DNA from: Leifsonia sp. 466MF
GTDB lineage: Bacteria > Actinomycetota > Actinomycetes > Actinomycetales > Microbacteriaceae
Reading direction: 5' to 3'
NCBI RefSeq assembly: GCF_900100265.1
Contig: NZ_LT629696.1
Coordinates: forward strand, 3,224,001-3,288,000
DNA: 64,000 nucleotides
Below are positions 44,104 to 52,327 of this stretch, one piece after another; the stretch's first letter is position 1; every line of letters begins with the position of its first letter. A model generated the notes under the pieces. It did not search any database. It was given only the letters and a program-made list of their open reading frames with translations, and was not told the origin of the DNA. The position numbers and the translations under genes are program-made.

Positions 44104-44142
44104 GGGCCCAGCGGATGCGCGTGAACGCGTCCCGCTGGGCCC
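44104..44142. terminator. Hairpin after the four-TM membrane protein
   Basis: Arms GGGCCCAGCGG (44104-44114) and CCGCTGGGCCC (44132-44142) are exact inverted copies, with a nested CGCGT/ACGCG pair in the loop. It lies 17 bases past the stop of the minus-strand gene at 44159. Confidence 0.75.
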
Positions 44143-44158
44143 CGTGAGGCAGCGGCGG

Positions 44159-44671
44159 TCAGGCCCGCAGCTGCTTGCTCGCCTTGACCTCGCGGAAGTA
44201 GTCGTTCGCGGGCTTCAGGAAGATCAGGATGGTGGCGATGACGCCGACCACGAAGCGGGCGGCGCCGAGGCCGAAGCCGCCGAGGACTTCGAACAGCGAC
44301 AGCACGGTCACGACCAGGAGGACGATGCGCGCCCAGTTCGCGCCGCGACGCATGAAGAAGGCGAAGAGCACGTAGGCGGCGATGAAGAGGATGCTGAAGA
44401 TGACCGCGAGCGTGACGGAGACCGCCACGCCGGCGTCCACGGCGCCGGCGGGGACCTGCTGGCCCTGCGCGGCGAGCTGACGCTGGATCTGATCCTTCAG
44501 CGAACCGACCGTGGCCAACGAGACGATGAGCGAGATGAGGCTCAGGGCCGCACCGACGATGTACAGCCAGAACGCGATGTTCACCTGCTGCGGAGGGGTG
44601 ACCGGACCGCCGGCGGCAGGGGCCGGCGACGACGAGGCGGGGTAACTCGGGGGCAGGTTGGAATCACTCAC
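44159..44671 (-). CDS. Four-TM membrane protein of unknown function
   Basis: 170 residues from GTG at 44671 with AAGGAG upstream. A Pro/Ala-rich cytoplasmic N-terminus (about 1-32) is followed by membrane segments at about 34-56, 85-112, 113-130 and 133-152. FWLYIVGAALSLISLIVSLA is typical of small actinobacterial multi-pass proteins with a Pro-rich head. No function recognised. It is monocistronic, with a terminator after it. Confidence 0.75.
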   Translation of the reverse strand: MSDSNLPPSYPASSSPAPAAGGPVTPPQQVNIAFWLYIVGAALSLISLIVSLATVGSLKDQIQRQLAAQGQQVPAGAVDAGVAVSVTLAVIFSILFIAAYVLFAFFMRRGANWARIVLLVVTVLSLFEVLGGFGLGAARFVVGVIATILIFLKPANDYFREVKASKQLRA

Positions 44672-44772
44672 GGTGGTCTCCTTCTGAAGCAGATGGTTCT
44701 GGAGCTGATGGATGCGACGGCCGCTGGGCCATTGCATTTGAGCGCCGCTCACGTTATCCCTTCACGGCGCGG

Positions 44773-46374
44773 TTAGCAACGTCCCGCGCCGCGACGGAGC
44801 GCGCGGCCGGGGGTCGCGAGCGTCCGCTCGCCATCCTCGATCACCGGTTCGCCGGCGACGAGGACCCACGGGATGCCCTCCGCAGGGCGCCGCGGATCGT
44901 CGAACGTGGCGGCGTCGGCGACCCGATCCGGATCGAACAGGACGAGGTCTGCGACGAAGCCCGGCGCGATGCGGCCGCGGTCCTCGAGTCCGAGCCGACG
45001 AGCCGGTCGTGCCGAGAGGTGCACGATCGCCTCCTCGAGGGTCAGCACGCCCTCCTCCCGCACATAATGGCCCAAGTAGCGCGGGAAGGTGCCCCAGGCG
45101 CGGGGATGCGGCCGGTCGCCGACGAGGATCCCGTCGCTGCCCGCAGTGTGGCGGGAGTGGCGCATGACCGCGCGGACGTTCTGCTCGTCGCCCACGTGAT
45201 GCAGGATGGTCGTCCCCAGGCGGTCCCGCTCCAGCAGGTCGACGTACACCTCCCCGGGCGGAAGACCGGCGTCGCGAGCGAGATCGGCGATGGTGCGGCC
45301 GACCCGGTCGGCGAGCGATCCGTCCCGCACGCCGGCCACCTGCACGGCCGCCCAGTCCACCGGGACACCGTGGCTCCCATCGCTCCCGGTCGTGTCGAGC
45401 TCGTGAGCGATCCGGACCCGCACCTCCCGATCGCGCAGTCTCTGCAGGGTGGCCTCCGGGCCGTCGGTCTGCACCCAGCTCGGCAGGAGCGCGGCGAGCG
45501 TCGTCGACCCGGGGAGGTAGGGGTAGCTGTCGAGCGTCACGTCGGCGCCGGCGGCCACCGCCCGGTCGACCAGGTCGAGCAGCTCGCCCGCTCGACCCCG
45601 GTTCACGTCGAAGTTCATGGTGGCGTGCGTGAGATGCAGGGCGCTCCCCGACCGTGCGGCGATGTCGATCATCTCGGCGTAGCCGTCGAGCGCGCCCGCT
45701 CCGTACGACCGCTGGTGCGGCGCGAAGAAGCCGCCGTGGCGGGCGACGACCGAGCACAGGGCGACGAGTTCATCCGTACTCGCGAACATCCCCGGCACGT
45801 ACGACAGTCCCGCCGACAGCCCGAAGGCGCCGTCGCGCATCCCCCGGTCCACCTCCGCGCGCATCGTCTCGAGCTCCTCCGCCGTCGGCGGCCGACCCTC
45901 CGTTCCGATAACGTTCATCCGAATGGTGCCGTGGGGAAGCAGGTAGGCGGCGTTCACCGCGAGTGGATGCCGGTCCAGTTCATCCAGGTAGTCGGCGGCA
46001 CGGCGCCAGCCGACGTCGCTGCCGGAGGGCAGGCCGTTCCAGCCGGCGAGCTGTTCGCGCAGGATCCCCCGCGTCCGTTCGGTGGCGGGTGCGTAGGAGA
46101 GTCCGTCCTGCCCGAGGACCTCGGTGGTGACCCCCTGCGTCGTCTTCGCCCGATGCTCCGGATCGGTGAGGACCGCGAGGTCCGAATGCGCGTGCATGTC
46201 GATGAATCCGGGAGCGACGGCCAGTCCGTCCGCAGCGACGATGCGGGCGTCCCCGGCATGGATGCGGCCTCCCACCCCGGCGATCCGCCCGTTCTCGACC
46301 AGGAGGTCGCCGACGACGCCCGGGCGTCCGGAACCGTCCAGGATCAGGGCGTCGCGGAGGAGGATGCCGCTCAC
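44773..46374 (-). CDS. D-aminoacylase-family amidohydrolase (candidate N-acyl amino-sugar-acid deacylase)
   Basis: 533 residues; GTG overlaps the aldolase stop by four bases. Metal-site motif GFIDMHAHSDLAVL (His61, His63) and late HSRHTAGSDGILVGDRPHPR belong to the N-acyl-D-amino-acid deacylase group. The usual NCG cysteine ligand is replaced: GVTTEVLGQDG has Asp90 there. That change and the aldolase/kinase/dehydratase neighbours argue for a substrate other than a plain N-acyl-D-amino acid, such as N-acetyl-D-glucosaminate. Cytoplasmic. Last gene of a three-gene minus-strand operon. Confidence 0.85.
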   Translation of the reverse strand: MSGILLRDALILDGSGRPGVVGDLLVENGRIAGVGGRIHAGDARIVAADGLAVAPGFIDMHAHSDLAVLTDPEHRAKTTQGVTTEVLGQDGLSYAPATERTRGILREQLAGWNGLPSGSDVGWRRAADYLDELDRHPLAVNAAYLLPHGTIRMNVIGTEGRPPTAEELETMRAEVDRGMRDGAFGLSAGLSYVPGMFASTDELVALCSVVARHGGFFAPHQRSYGAGALDGYAEMIDIAARSGSALHLTHATMNFDVNRGRAGELLDLVDRAVAAGADVTLDSYPYLPGSTTLAALLPSWVQTDGPEATLQRLRDREVRVRIAHELDTTGSDGSHGVPVDWAAVQVAGVRDGSLADRVGRTIADLARDAGLPPGEVYVDLLERDRLGTTILHHVGDEQNVRAVMRHSRHTAGSDGILVGDRPHPRAWGTFPRYLGHYVREEGVLTLEEAIVHLSARPARRLGLEDRGRIAPGFVADLVLFDPDRVADAATFDDPRRPAEGIPWVLVAGEPVIEDGERTLATPGRALRRGAGRC

Positions 46375-46994
46375 GCGCTCAGCGCCGCCGTCGAGAACTC
46401 CCGCGCCCGCGCGGTCACGGTCGCCCAGTCGGCGGCCTCGACCAGCGCGGCGCCAACCACGCTGGAGCCGGCCGTGACGGCGAGGGCGCCCGCGCGCATC
46501 CAGTCGGCCGCATTGGCGGCATCGAGGCCGCCGGACGGCACGACGGGCACACCCGGGAACGGGCCCCGCAGGTCGGTGAGGTAGGCAGGACCGACGAGGC
46601 CGGCCGGGAAGATCTTGACCGCGGCGGCTCCGAACGCCAGCGCGCGCATCACCTCCGACGGCGTCAGCGCGCCGAGCAGGATCGGGATGCCCGCCTCGCG
46701 CGCGACCCCCGCCGCGCCCTCGCTGATGCCGGGCGTGACGAGGAACTGCGCACCGGCCGCGACCGCCGCCTCGGCCGAGCGCGCATCCGTCACCGTGCCG
46801 GCGCCGACGATCACGTCGTCGGCACCGCGGACCGCCTCGGCGATCACCGCTTCGACGCCCGGCGTCGTGAACGTGAACTCGACCGTGCGGATGCCGCCCG
46901 CCGCTAGCGCGCGGCACAGGGCTGCCGGGTCGTCGACGCGTGGTGCGCGGACGACGGCGAGCGCGCGGTCGCGCTCGAGGGTGGGGATGAGCAT
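46371..46994 (-). CDS. eda: KDPG-type aldolase (2-dehydro-3-deoxy-6-phosphogluconate aldolase family)
   Basis: 207 residues with AGGAGT before the ATG. Class I KDPG aldolase hallmarks: Glu39 in TVEFTFTTPG and the Schiff-base Lys127 in AVKIFPAGLVGP, plus VIVGAGTV and VVPSGGLD. It would cleave KDPG (or the unphosphorylated or galacto analogue) to pyruvate and glyceraldehyde 3-phosphate. It sits eight bases after the PLP enzyme and overlaps the deacylase. A PfkB KDG-type kinase lies across the divergent promoter, completing a KDG branch. Confidence 0.9.
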   Translation of the reverse strand: MLIPTLERDRALAVVRAPRVDDPAALCRALAAGGIRTVEFTFTTPGVEAVIAEAVRGADDVIVGAGTVTDARSAEAAVAAGAQFLVTPGISEGAAGVAREAGIPILLGALTPSEVMRALAFGAAAVKIFPAGLVGPAYLTDLRGPFPGVPVVPSGGLDAANAADWMRAGALAVTAGSSVVGAALVEAADWATVTARAREFSTAALSA

Positions 46995-47002
46995 CAGGAC
47001 TC

Positions 47003-48253
47003 CTAGCCGAAGAAGGTCTCGATCAGCCCGATGACCCGCGGGTCGTCGGCGAGCGCGTCGTCCACGAGCGGCAGCGCGCGCCACTTGTCGAACGCGGTGC
47101 AGGGATGCGACAGGCCCAGCCGGACGACATCGCCCACCTCGACGAGCGCGTCGGCGGGGACCCGGATGAACGTGTGCTGATCGTTCATGGCGGTCACCTC
47201 CGCTCCCTCTACGGGGGCAGCGGGGCCTCCGCGCAGCGGCCGCACAGCCTGAACCTCCGGAAGGCCCTCGTCGTAGGGCAGGTCGCGCTTGCCGGCATCC
47301 ACCAGGACGAGGCCCGGTTCCGGCCGCGACAGGACCGTCGCCCAGCCGTGGATCGCGGAGCGGAGCCGCTCGCCGGAGCCACCACGGGAGAACGGTGTGA
47401 TGCCGCGGTAGAAGCCGTCGTCATGGGTGATGTACGCGCCGGACCGGAGCACCACATCGACCGGCCGCCCGTGCTCGCCCTCCGGGGCGCGGAGCGGAGC
47501 CAGGACCGCCGCGACATCGTCGAAGTACGCACTGCCACCGGCGGTGAGCAGCACCGGGCCCTCCGCCGGGTAGAGATCCTGCGCATCCAGTTCCTCGTGC
47601 AGCCGCACCATCTCGGCGAGGTACGACCGGACACGGTCGAGCGATGACGTCGATGCATCGTGGGCCAGCGCACCCTCGTACCCGCCGACCCCGGCCAGCC
47701 GCAGCGTGGGAGCAGCGGCGATGGCACGCGCGACCTCGAGAGCCGCGTCGACGCCACGTGCCCCGGTCCGGCCTCCCGCGCTTCCCAGCTCGACCAGCAC
47801 CGCCAGCGGCACGGGAGCATCCACCTCGTCCAGCACGCCCGCGAGAAGTTCCACGGCACGCACCGAGTCGGCCCAGACGGTCAGCCGGGCGGCGTACGGG
47901 GCGAGAGCGCGGATCGCCGCCGGCTGAACGAGCTCGTTGGCCAGCAGGATGCGCGGGACGCCCCAGTCGAGCGCCACCGACGCCTGCCAGGGCGTTGCGA
48001 CCGTGATCCCCCAGGCGCCCGCATCCAGCTGCCGTTGCCACAGCACCCGGCTCATGGTGGTCTTGCCGTGCGGCGCCAGTCCTACTCGCGCGGAGGCGCA
48101 CCAGGCCGCCATCGTCCGGACGTTGTGTGCGAGCGCATCCTCGCTGAGGGTGACGAGAGGGGTCGGGAAGTCGGACAACGACGGGCGATCTGCCGCGAGG
48201 GTGTCGATGGCGGCGGGTGGCCCACCGAGGGGCATCCCTTTGAAGTCCGGCAC
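47003..48253 (-). CDS. PLP enzyme of the D-threonine aldolase / D-serine dehydratase family (candidate D-glucosaminate dehydratase)
   Basis: 416 residues from GTG with GGGAGG upstream. The alanine-racemase-like barrel has PLP Lys64 in LAPHGKTTMSRVLWQRQL and a C-terminal metal-binding half ending SHPCTAFDKWRALPLVDD (His/Cys ligands of the DSD1/DTA group). Family members act on D-amino acids, and D-glucosaminate dehydratase of Pseudomonas belongs here. Next to a KDPG aldolase and a KDG-type kinase, conversion of D-glucosaminate to KDG plus ammonia is the best guess. First gene of the minus-strand operon. Confidence 0.82.
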   Translation of the reverse strand: MPDFKGMPLGGPPAAIDTLAADRPSLSDFPTPLVTLSEDALAHNVRTMAAWCASARVGLAPHGKTTMSRVLWQRQLDAGAWGITVATPWQASVALDWGVPRILLANELVQPAAIRALAPYAARLTVWADSVRAVELLAGVLDEVDAPVPLAVLVELGSAGGRTGARGVDAALEVARAIAAAPTLRLAGVGGYEGALAHDASTSSLDRVRSYLAEMVRLHEELDAQDLYPAEGPVLLTAGGSAYFDDVAAVLAPLRAPEGEHGRPVDVVLRSGAYITHDDGFYRGITPFSRGGSGERLRSAIHGWATVLSRPEPGLVLVDAGKRDLPYDEGLPEVQAVRPLRGGPAAPVEGAEVTAMNDQHTFIRVPADALVEVGDVVRLGLSHPCTAFDKWRALPLVDDALADDPRVIGLIETFFG

Positions 48254-48268
48254 AGGCCTCCCTCGCTG

Positions 48269-48285
48269 GTTGCACGATATGCAAC
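48269..48285. promoter_or_regulatory. Candidate IclR operator GTTGCA-CGATA-TGCAAC
   Basis: A perfect inverted repeat with a five-base spacer between the divergent PLP enzyme and kinase genes; IclR proteins typically bind TTGCA-type half-sites. A weaker ATTGCG/GTGCAT pair follows at about 48289-48306. Confidence 0.65.
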
Positions 48286-48351
48286 GGTCATTGCGTCTTG
48301 TGTGCATCCCTGTCTAGCATGGAGTCCGTCGATCGAGGAAGGGCACACCGC

Positions 48352-49368
48352 ATGCGAAGCGCCGGTCTCCAGGTCACGATCGGCGAGGCGATGGTGGTCC
48401 TCTATCCGGACGCGCAGCAATCGCTGGCCGACGCGAGCACCTTCGGCTCCGACGTCGGCGGCGCGGAGTTCAACGTCGCGACCAGCCTCGCGCGCCTCGG
48501 CGTGCCCACGTCGTGGGTGTCGCGGCTCGGAACCGACGGGTTCGGCGAGCGCATCCGTCGTGTCGCGGACGAGGCGGGAGTCGACACGTCCGCCGTCGAA
48601 CTCGATCCCACCCGCCCGACGGGGCTCTACATCAAGGAGACGATCCGGGCCGCGGAGGGCGTCCGCACCCGGATGCACTATCACCGCAGCGGATCCGCGG
48701 CCTCTGCCCTGTCGCCGGACACCGTGGCCGCTCCGCCCGTCGCCGCCCTCCTCGCCCGGGCCGAACTCGTGCACACCTCGGGCATCACGGCGGCGCTGTC
48801 CCCCACTGCGGCCGACGCCGTCTCGGGCTTGCGGCAGGCGCTCGGTGCGAACACCCGGCTCAGCGTGGACCTCAACTTCCGCCCTCAGCTCTGGAGCGAC
48901 GGCGACACCTCCGCGCTGACCGCCCTGGTCGGCCAGGCCGACCTCCTCTTCGTCGGTCGCGACGAGGCCGAGGCGTACTTCGGGCACGGCGACGCCGGTC
49001 GGCTCTTCGCTGCGCATCCCCGGCTGGACACCATCGTCGTGAAGGACGACGTCCGTCGCGCGTCCGTCCACCGGCGAAATGGCGTGGAGGTGCACGTCCC
49101 GTGCCTCACCGTGGACGTGGTGGAGCCCGTCGGCGCCGGCGACGCGTTCGCTGCCGGCTTCCTCTGCGGAATCGCGGAGGGACGCGACGACGCCGCCAGC
49201 CTCCGCCTCGGACACGCGCTGGCGGCGCTGACCCTCACCAGCCGCGGAGACCGCCCGCCCGCCGTCCCGAACGAGGCGGAACGCGACAGGATCGTGCGCG
49301 CGTCCGACGACGAGTGGGCGAGCTGGTCCGTCGGTCCGGGCGCGATTCCCTGGATCGTGTCGTCGTGA
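48352..49368 (+). CDS. PfkB-family sugar kinase, 2-keto-3-deoxygluconate kinase type
   Basis: 338 residues from the ATG at 48352 with GAGGAAGGG upstream. PfkB signature 1 is GGAEFNVATSLARLG (37-50), signature 2 is DVVEPVGAGDAFAAGFLCG with catalytic Asp264. TGLYIKE and DLNFRPQLW are common in KDG kinases. It would phosphorylate KDG to KDPG for the aldolase across the promoter. Its stop overlaps the IclR start (GTGA). Confidence 0.87.
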   Translation: MRSAGLQVTIGEAMVVLYPDAQQSLADASTFGSDVGGAEFNVATSLARLGVPTSWVSRLGTDGFGERIRRVADEAGVDTSAVELDPTRPTGLYIKETIRAAEGVRTRMHYHRSGSAASALSPDTVAAPPVAALLARAELVHTSGITAALSPTAADAVSGLRQALGANTRLSVDLNFRPQLWSDGDTSALTALVGQADLLFVGRDEAEAYFGHGDAGRLFAAHPRLDTIVVKDDVRRASVHRRNGVEVHVPCLTVDVVEPVGAGDAFAAGFLCGIAEGRDDAASLRLGHALAALTLTSRGDRPPAVPNEAERDRIVRASDDEWASWSVGPGAIPWIVSS

Positions 49369-50111
49369 GCCAGTCGCTCGGCCGCGCACTCGACGTCCTC
49401 GGGCTCATCGCCCGGGGCACCACCACCCTCGACCCGCTCGCCACGGAGCTCGGCGTCCACAAGACGACGGTCCTGCGCCTGCTCCAGACGATGGAGCAGC
49501 GCGGCTTCGTCGGCCGCGACAGCCACCACCGGTATCGGATCGGCCCGGCCGTGCTCGCCCTCGCCTCCGGTGCACTGGATGCGCTGGATGTGCGCGGCGC
49601 CGCCGGCCCGGAGCTCCGGGCACTCGCCGCCGAGACCGGGCAGACCGTGCACCTCGCGACCTACGACGACGGCGTCGCGACCTACGTCGACAAGGTCGAG
49701 TCGCGGCAACCGCTCCGCATGTACTCGCGGATCGGCCTCCCCGCCGCCCTGCACGCGACCGCGGTCGGCAAAGTGCTGCTGGGAGGACTGGATGCCCCGG
49801 AGCGCCGCGCGGTCGTCGCCGGCCTCGACTTCGAGCGCTTCACCGACCGGACGATCACCACGCCCGAGGCCCTGCTCGCCGAGGTCGAGCGCAGCGTGCG
49901 ACGGGGCTGGGCGCAAGACCACGAGGAGCATGAGACGTTCATGAACTGCGTCGGCGCGCCCGTGCGCGGCCCCGACGGTCGTGTCGTCGCCGCCATCTCG
50001 ATCTCCGTTCCGAACGTCGTCCTCCCGTACGAGGGCGTCGTCGAGCTCCTCCCGGCGCTCCAGGCCGCGGCCGGGCGCGTCTCCGCGGAGCTGGGCGCCC
50101 GCGCCGCCTGA
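49365..50111 (+). CDS. IclR-family regulator of the amino-sugar-acid cluster
   Basis: 248 residues from GTG overlapping the kinase stop by four bases. Winged helix at 1-65 (TLDPLATELGVHKTTVLRLL), then the GAF-like effector domain (YVDKVESRQPLRMYSRIGLP, HATAVGKVLLGG). IclR members sense small organic acids such as KDG-type keto acids (KdgR is one). It probably binds the palindrome at 48269-48285 and controls both divergent operons. Confidence 0.92.
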   Translation: MSQSLGRALDVLGLIARGTTTLDPLATELGVHKTTVLRLLQTMEQRGFVGRDSHHRYRIGPAVLALASGALDALDVRGAAGPELRALAAETGQTVHLATYDDGVATYVDKVESRQPLRMYSRIGLPAALHATAVGKVLLGGLDAPERRAVVAGLDFERFTDRTITTPEALLAEVERSVRRGWAQDHEEHETFMNCVGAPVRGPDGRVVAAISISVPNVVLPYEGVVELLPALQAAAGRVSAELGARAA

Positions 50112-50139
50112 CCGCAGCCACCCCCTTCGAAAGGAAGCC

Positions 50140-50544
50140 ATGTCCGAACGCATCGCCGTCTTCACCGCCGAGGCCCCCGCCCCCGCGCACGTCTTCTCGC
50201 AGGGGGTGCGGCGCGGTCCGTTCCTCCAGGTCTCGGGGCAGGGGGCCGTCGACCCCGCCACCAACGCGTACGTGCACGAGGGAGACGTGAAGGGCCAGAC
50301 GATCCGGACCCTGCAGAACGTGGAGGCGATCCTCACGGCCGGCGGCGCGACCTTCGACGACGTGATGATGCTGCGCGTCTACCTGACCACGCGCGACGAC
50401 TTCGCGGCGATGAACGAGGCGTACGGCGAGTTCCTCTCCTCGCGCGTCCGCTCGGGCGTTCTGCCGGCGCGCACCACGGTGTTCACCGGGCTCCCCCGCG
50501 CGGAGATGCTGGTGGAGATCGACGCCCTCGCCGTGCTCGACTGA
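50140..50544 (+). CDS. RidA-family protein (enamine/imine deaminase)
   Basis: 134 residues with AAGGAAG before the ATG. RidA features include VSGQGAVDP, Arg111 in LPARTTVFTG (keto-acid-binding arginine) and Glu126 in VEIDALAVL. RidA proteins hydrolyse reactive enamines/imines released by PLP dehydratases. Its place at the end of the kinase/IclR operon fits a partner role for the PLP dehydratase-like enzyme at 47003. Confidence 0.9.
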   Translation: MSERIAVFTAEAPAPAHVFSQGVRRGPFLQVSGQGAVDPATNAYVHEGDVKGQTIRTLQNVEAILTAGGATFDDVMMLRVYLTTRDDFAAMNEAYGEFLSSRVRSGVLPARTTVFTGLPRAEMLVEIDALAVLD

Positions 50545-50550
50545 GCCGGC

Positions 50551-51339
50551 CTAGGCGCGTCCGGTCAGCGGCCGGACGGTGAGGACCTGCTCCGCCCGGC
50601 CGACCGGCCCGGACACGTCATGGAGCGCGGTGCTGGTGAGGCCCTGCCCGGTCGACCCGAAGGTGACGGTCGTGTCGAGGCCGACCCACTCCCCTGTCGG
50701 ATGCGCGAACAGGTGGATGGTCAGGTCGAGGTTGGGGAACATCCACTCGGTAGGATGCCGGCGCACGGCGATTCCGTTCGCTGTGTCGACCAGCGCGATG
50801 AAGGCGGCGTGGGGGCTGGCCTCCTCACCGGCGACGATCGCCCGATCGGTGCGCAGCCACGCGGTCGCGCGGCCCGGGCGCGGGTCCTCGGCCGCCCGCA
50901 TCTCGAGCGAGGCCACGTAGCCGCCGGGCCAGGTCTCCGTCATCGGCCAGCGCCGGTCGGGACCGGGAACGGCGATCCGCTCCGGCTCGCCTCCCGCCAC
51001 CTCGCTGGTGTCGCCGTCGACGGTGTACCAGGCCCGCGCGAGCACAGCGGTACGGCCCGCGATGACGACGGTCGCCTCCACCAGTTCGATGGTCCGGCCG
51101 GGACGGATGGTCTCCACGGCGATGTCGCACACGTCGGCGGCGAGGAAGCCGAGGATGTCGAAGCTCACCCGCGCGAGCGAGAGCGGAGCCGCGTCGCGGT
51201 CGGCGCGGTGGCGGTCCATCGCGTGCACGATGAGGCCGCCGAGCGGGCTGAAGTGGATCTCGCCGTCGTTCCAGGCTCCCCCCGCATCGACGGTCGGGCG
51301 GAAACGGGTGTCGTCGATGCGCTGGAAGTAGGAGTCCAT
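50551..51339 (-). CDS. Acyl-CoA thioesterase-like double-hotdog protein
   Basis: 262 residues from ATG MDSYFQRIDDTRFRPTVDAG. Two hotdog repeats of the TesB/4HBT_3 type are seen: GGLIVHAMDRHRADRDAAPL in the first half and FPNLDLTIHLFAHPTGEWVG then DTTVTFGSTGQGLTS in the second. It probably hydrolyses acyl-CoA thioesters; specificity unknown. It lies seven bases after the NmrA-like gene stop and is probably co-transcribed with it. Confidence 0.85.
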   Translation of the reverse strand: MDSYFQRIDDTRFRPTVDAGGAWNDGEIHFSPLGGLIVHAMDRHRADRDAAPLSLARVSFDILGFLAADVCDIAVETIRPGRTIELVEATVVIAGRTAVLARAWYTVDGDTSEVAGGEPERIAVPGPDRRWPMTETWPGGYVASLEMRAAEDPRPGRATAWLRTDRAIVAGEEASPHAAFIALVDTANGIAVRRHPTEWMFPNLDLTIHLFAHPTGEWVGLDTTVTFGSTGQGLTSTALHDVSGPVGRAEQVLTVRPLTGRA

Positions 51340-51346
51340 CCCCCGA

Positions 51347-52246
51347 TTATTTCGCGCCCACCGTCGCAGCGGTTCGTTCCACCGCCGGGCGCAGCACCTC
51401 GCGGCACCAGGTACGGAAGTCGGTGGGGGCGATCTCGGCCGTCGCCCAGTCCGCGTCGTAGATGCCGGCATCCTGTGCGGCGAACATCTCGATCGTGTCG
51501 GTGATCGCCCGCTCGCTCGCCCCTCGGGACCGCAGGAGCGCGGCGAAGTCGTCCATCGCGATCGGCTCGTAGGAGACCGGGCGTTCCAGCTCCTCGCTCA
51601 TCACCCGGGCGATCGCGTCGGGCGCGAGGCGGTCCGGGCTGAACAGCGGAAGATTCTCCTGCCCGTGCCAGGTGGGATCGGTGAGCAGGTCCGCCGCGCG
51701 TTCGGCGATGTCGCGGGTCGCGACCATGGCGAGCGGCTGATCGGCGGCGAACGTGAGCGAGAAGGCCCCGCGGCGCACGATCGCGTCGGCCTGCCCGAGC
51801 AGGTTCTCCATGTAGAACGGCAGGGACAACGCCCGGTAGGCCGCGCCGGACCGGGCGAGTTCCGCATCCATCGCGAACGCCGCGGACAGCACGCCGGCCG
51901 GCTCCCGGAAGTCGTGTCCGGCGCTGGTGACCCCGACCACGCGGCCGACTCCGTGACGACGGATGGCGGCGGAAGCGGCGCGCGCGAAGGCGAGGTAGTG
52001 CTCCTCGGCGCTCGGTGCCGCCGGGTTCGGCGGAACGAGCCAGAACAGCGCGTCCGCGCCGGGCAGGGCCGCGTCGAGGACGGCCGGGTCTGCGTGCGAT
52101 CCCTCCACCACCTCGACGCGGGTGCGGACGGCGTCGTCGAGCTGGGATGCGTTCCGCACGATGACGCGGACGTCGCTGCTCCGCTCAAGCAGCAGGGTGA
52201 CGAGCCGGCTGCCGATCCGGCCGGTGGGAGTGGTGACGACGATCAT
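51347..52246 (-). CDS. NmrA-like NAD(P)-binding protein
   Basis: 299 residues from ATG MIVVTTPTGRIGSRLVTLLL with GGAGG upstream. TPTGRIG is the dinucleotide loop of atypical SDRs of the NmrA/QOR2 group; the active-site YxxxK is missing, as is usual. It is either a redox sensor or an NADPH:quinone reductase. The promoter TTGACG-N18-TACATT and an operator precede it, with a divergent TetR gene. Confidence 0.9.
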   Translation of the reverse strand: MIVVTTPTGRIGSRLVTLLLERSSDVRVIVRNASQLDDAVRTRVEVVEGSHADPAVLDAALPGADALFWLVPPNPAAPSAEEHYLAFARAASAAIRRHGVGRVVGVTSAGHDFREPAGVLSAAFAMDAELARSGAAYRALSLPFYMENLLGQADAIVRRGAFSLTFAADQPLAMVATRDIAERAADLLTDPTWHGQENLPLFSPDRLAPDAIARVMSEELERPVSYEPIAMDDFAALLRSRGASERAITDTIEMFAAQDAGIYDADWATAEIAPTDFRTWCREVLRPAVERTAATVGAK

Positions 52247-52262
52247 GAGACCTCCATAAGAT

Positions 52263-52280
52263 GAACCTGAATTCCGGTTC
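52263..52280. promoter_or_regulatory. TetR operator GAACCTGAATTCCGGTTC
   Basis: An 18-base near-perfect palindrome (GAACC-GAATTC-GGTTC type) directly downstream of the -10 of the NmrA-like promoter and between it and the divergent TetR gene. Confidence 0.65.
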
Positions 52281-52282
52281 CG

Positions 52283-52312
52283 AATGTAGCCCCGACGCCT
52301 CCCTGACGTCAA
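52283..52312 (-). promoter_or_regulatory. Sigma-70-type promoter of the NmrA-like gene
   Basis: On the minus strand TTGACG (52312-52307), an 18-base spacer and TACATT (52288-52283). It is one of the clearest vegetative promoters in the window. Confidence 0.65.
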
Positions 52313-52327
52313 CTACAGTGAGGGATC

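Noticed and set aside
48352..50544. D-amino-acid utilisation alone as explanation of the cluster
   Set aside because: It would account for the deacylase and PLP enzyme but not for a KDG-type kinase and KDPG aldolase in the same regulon.
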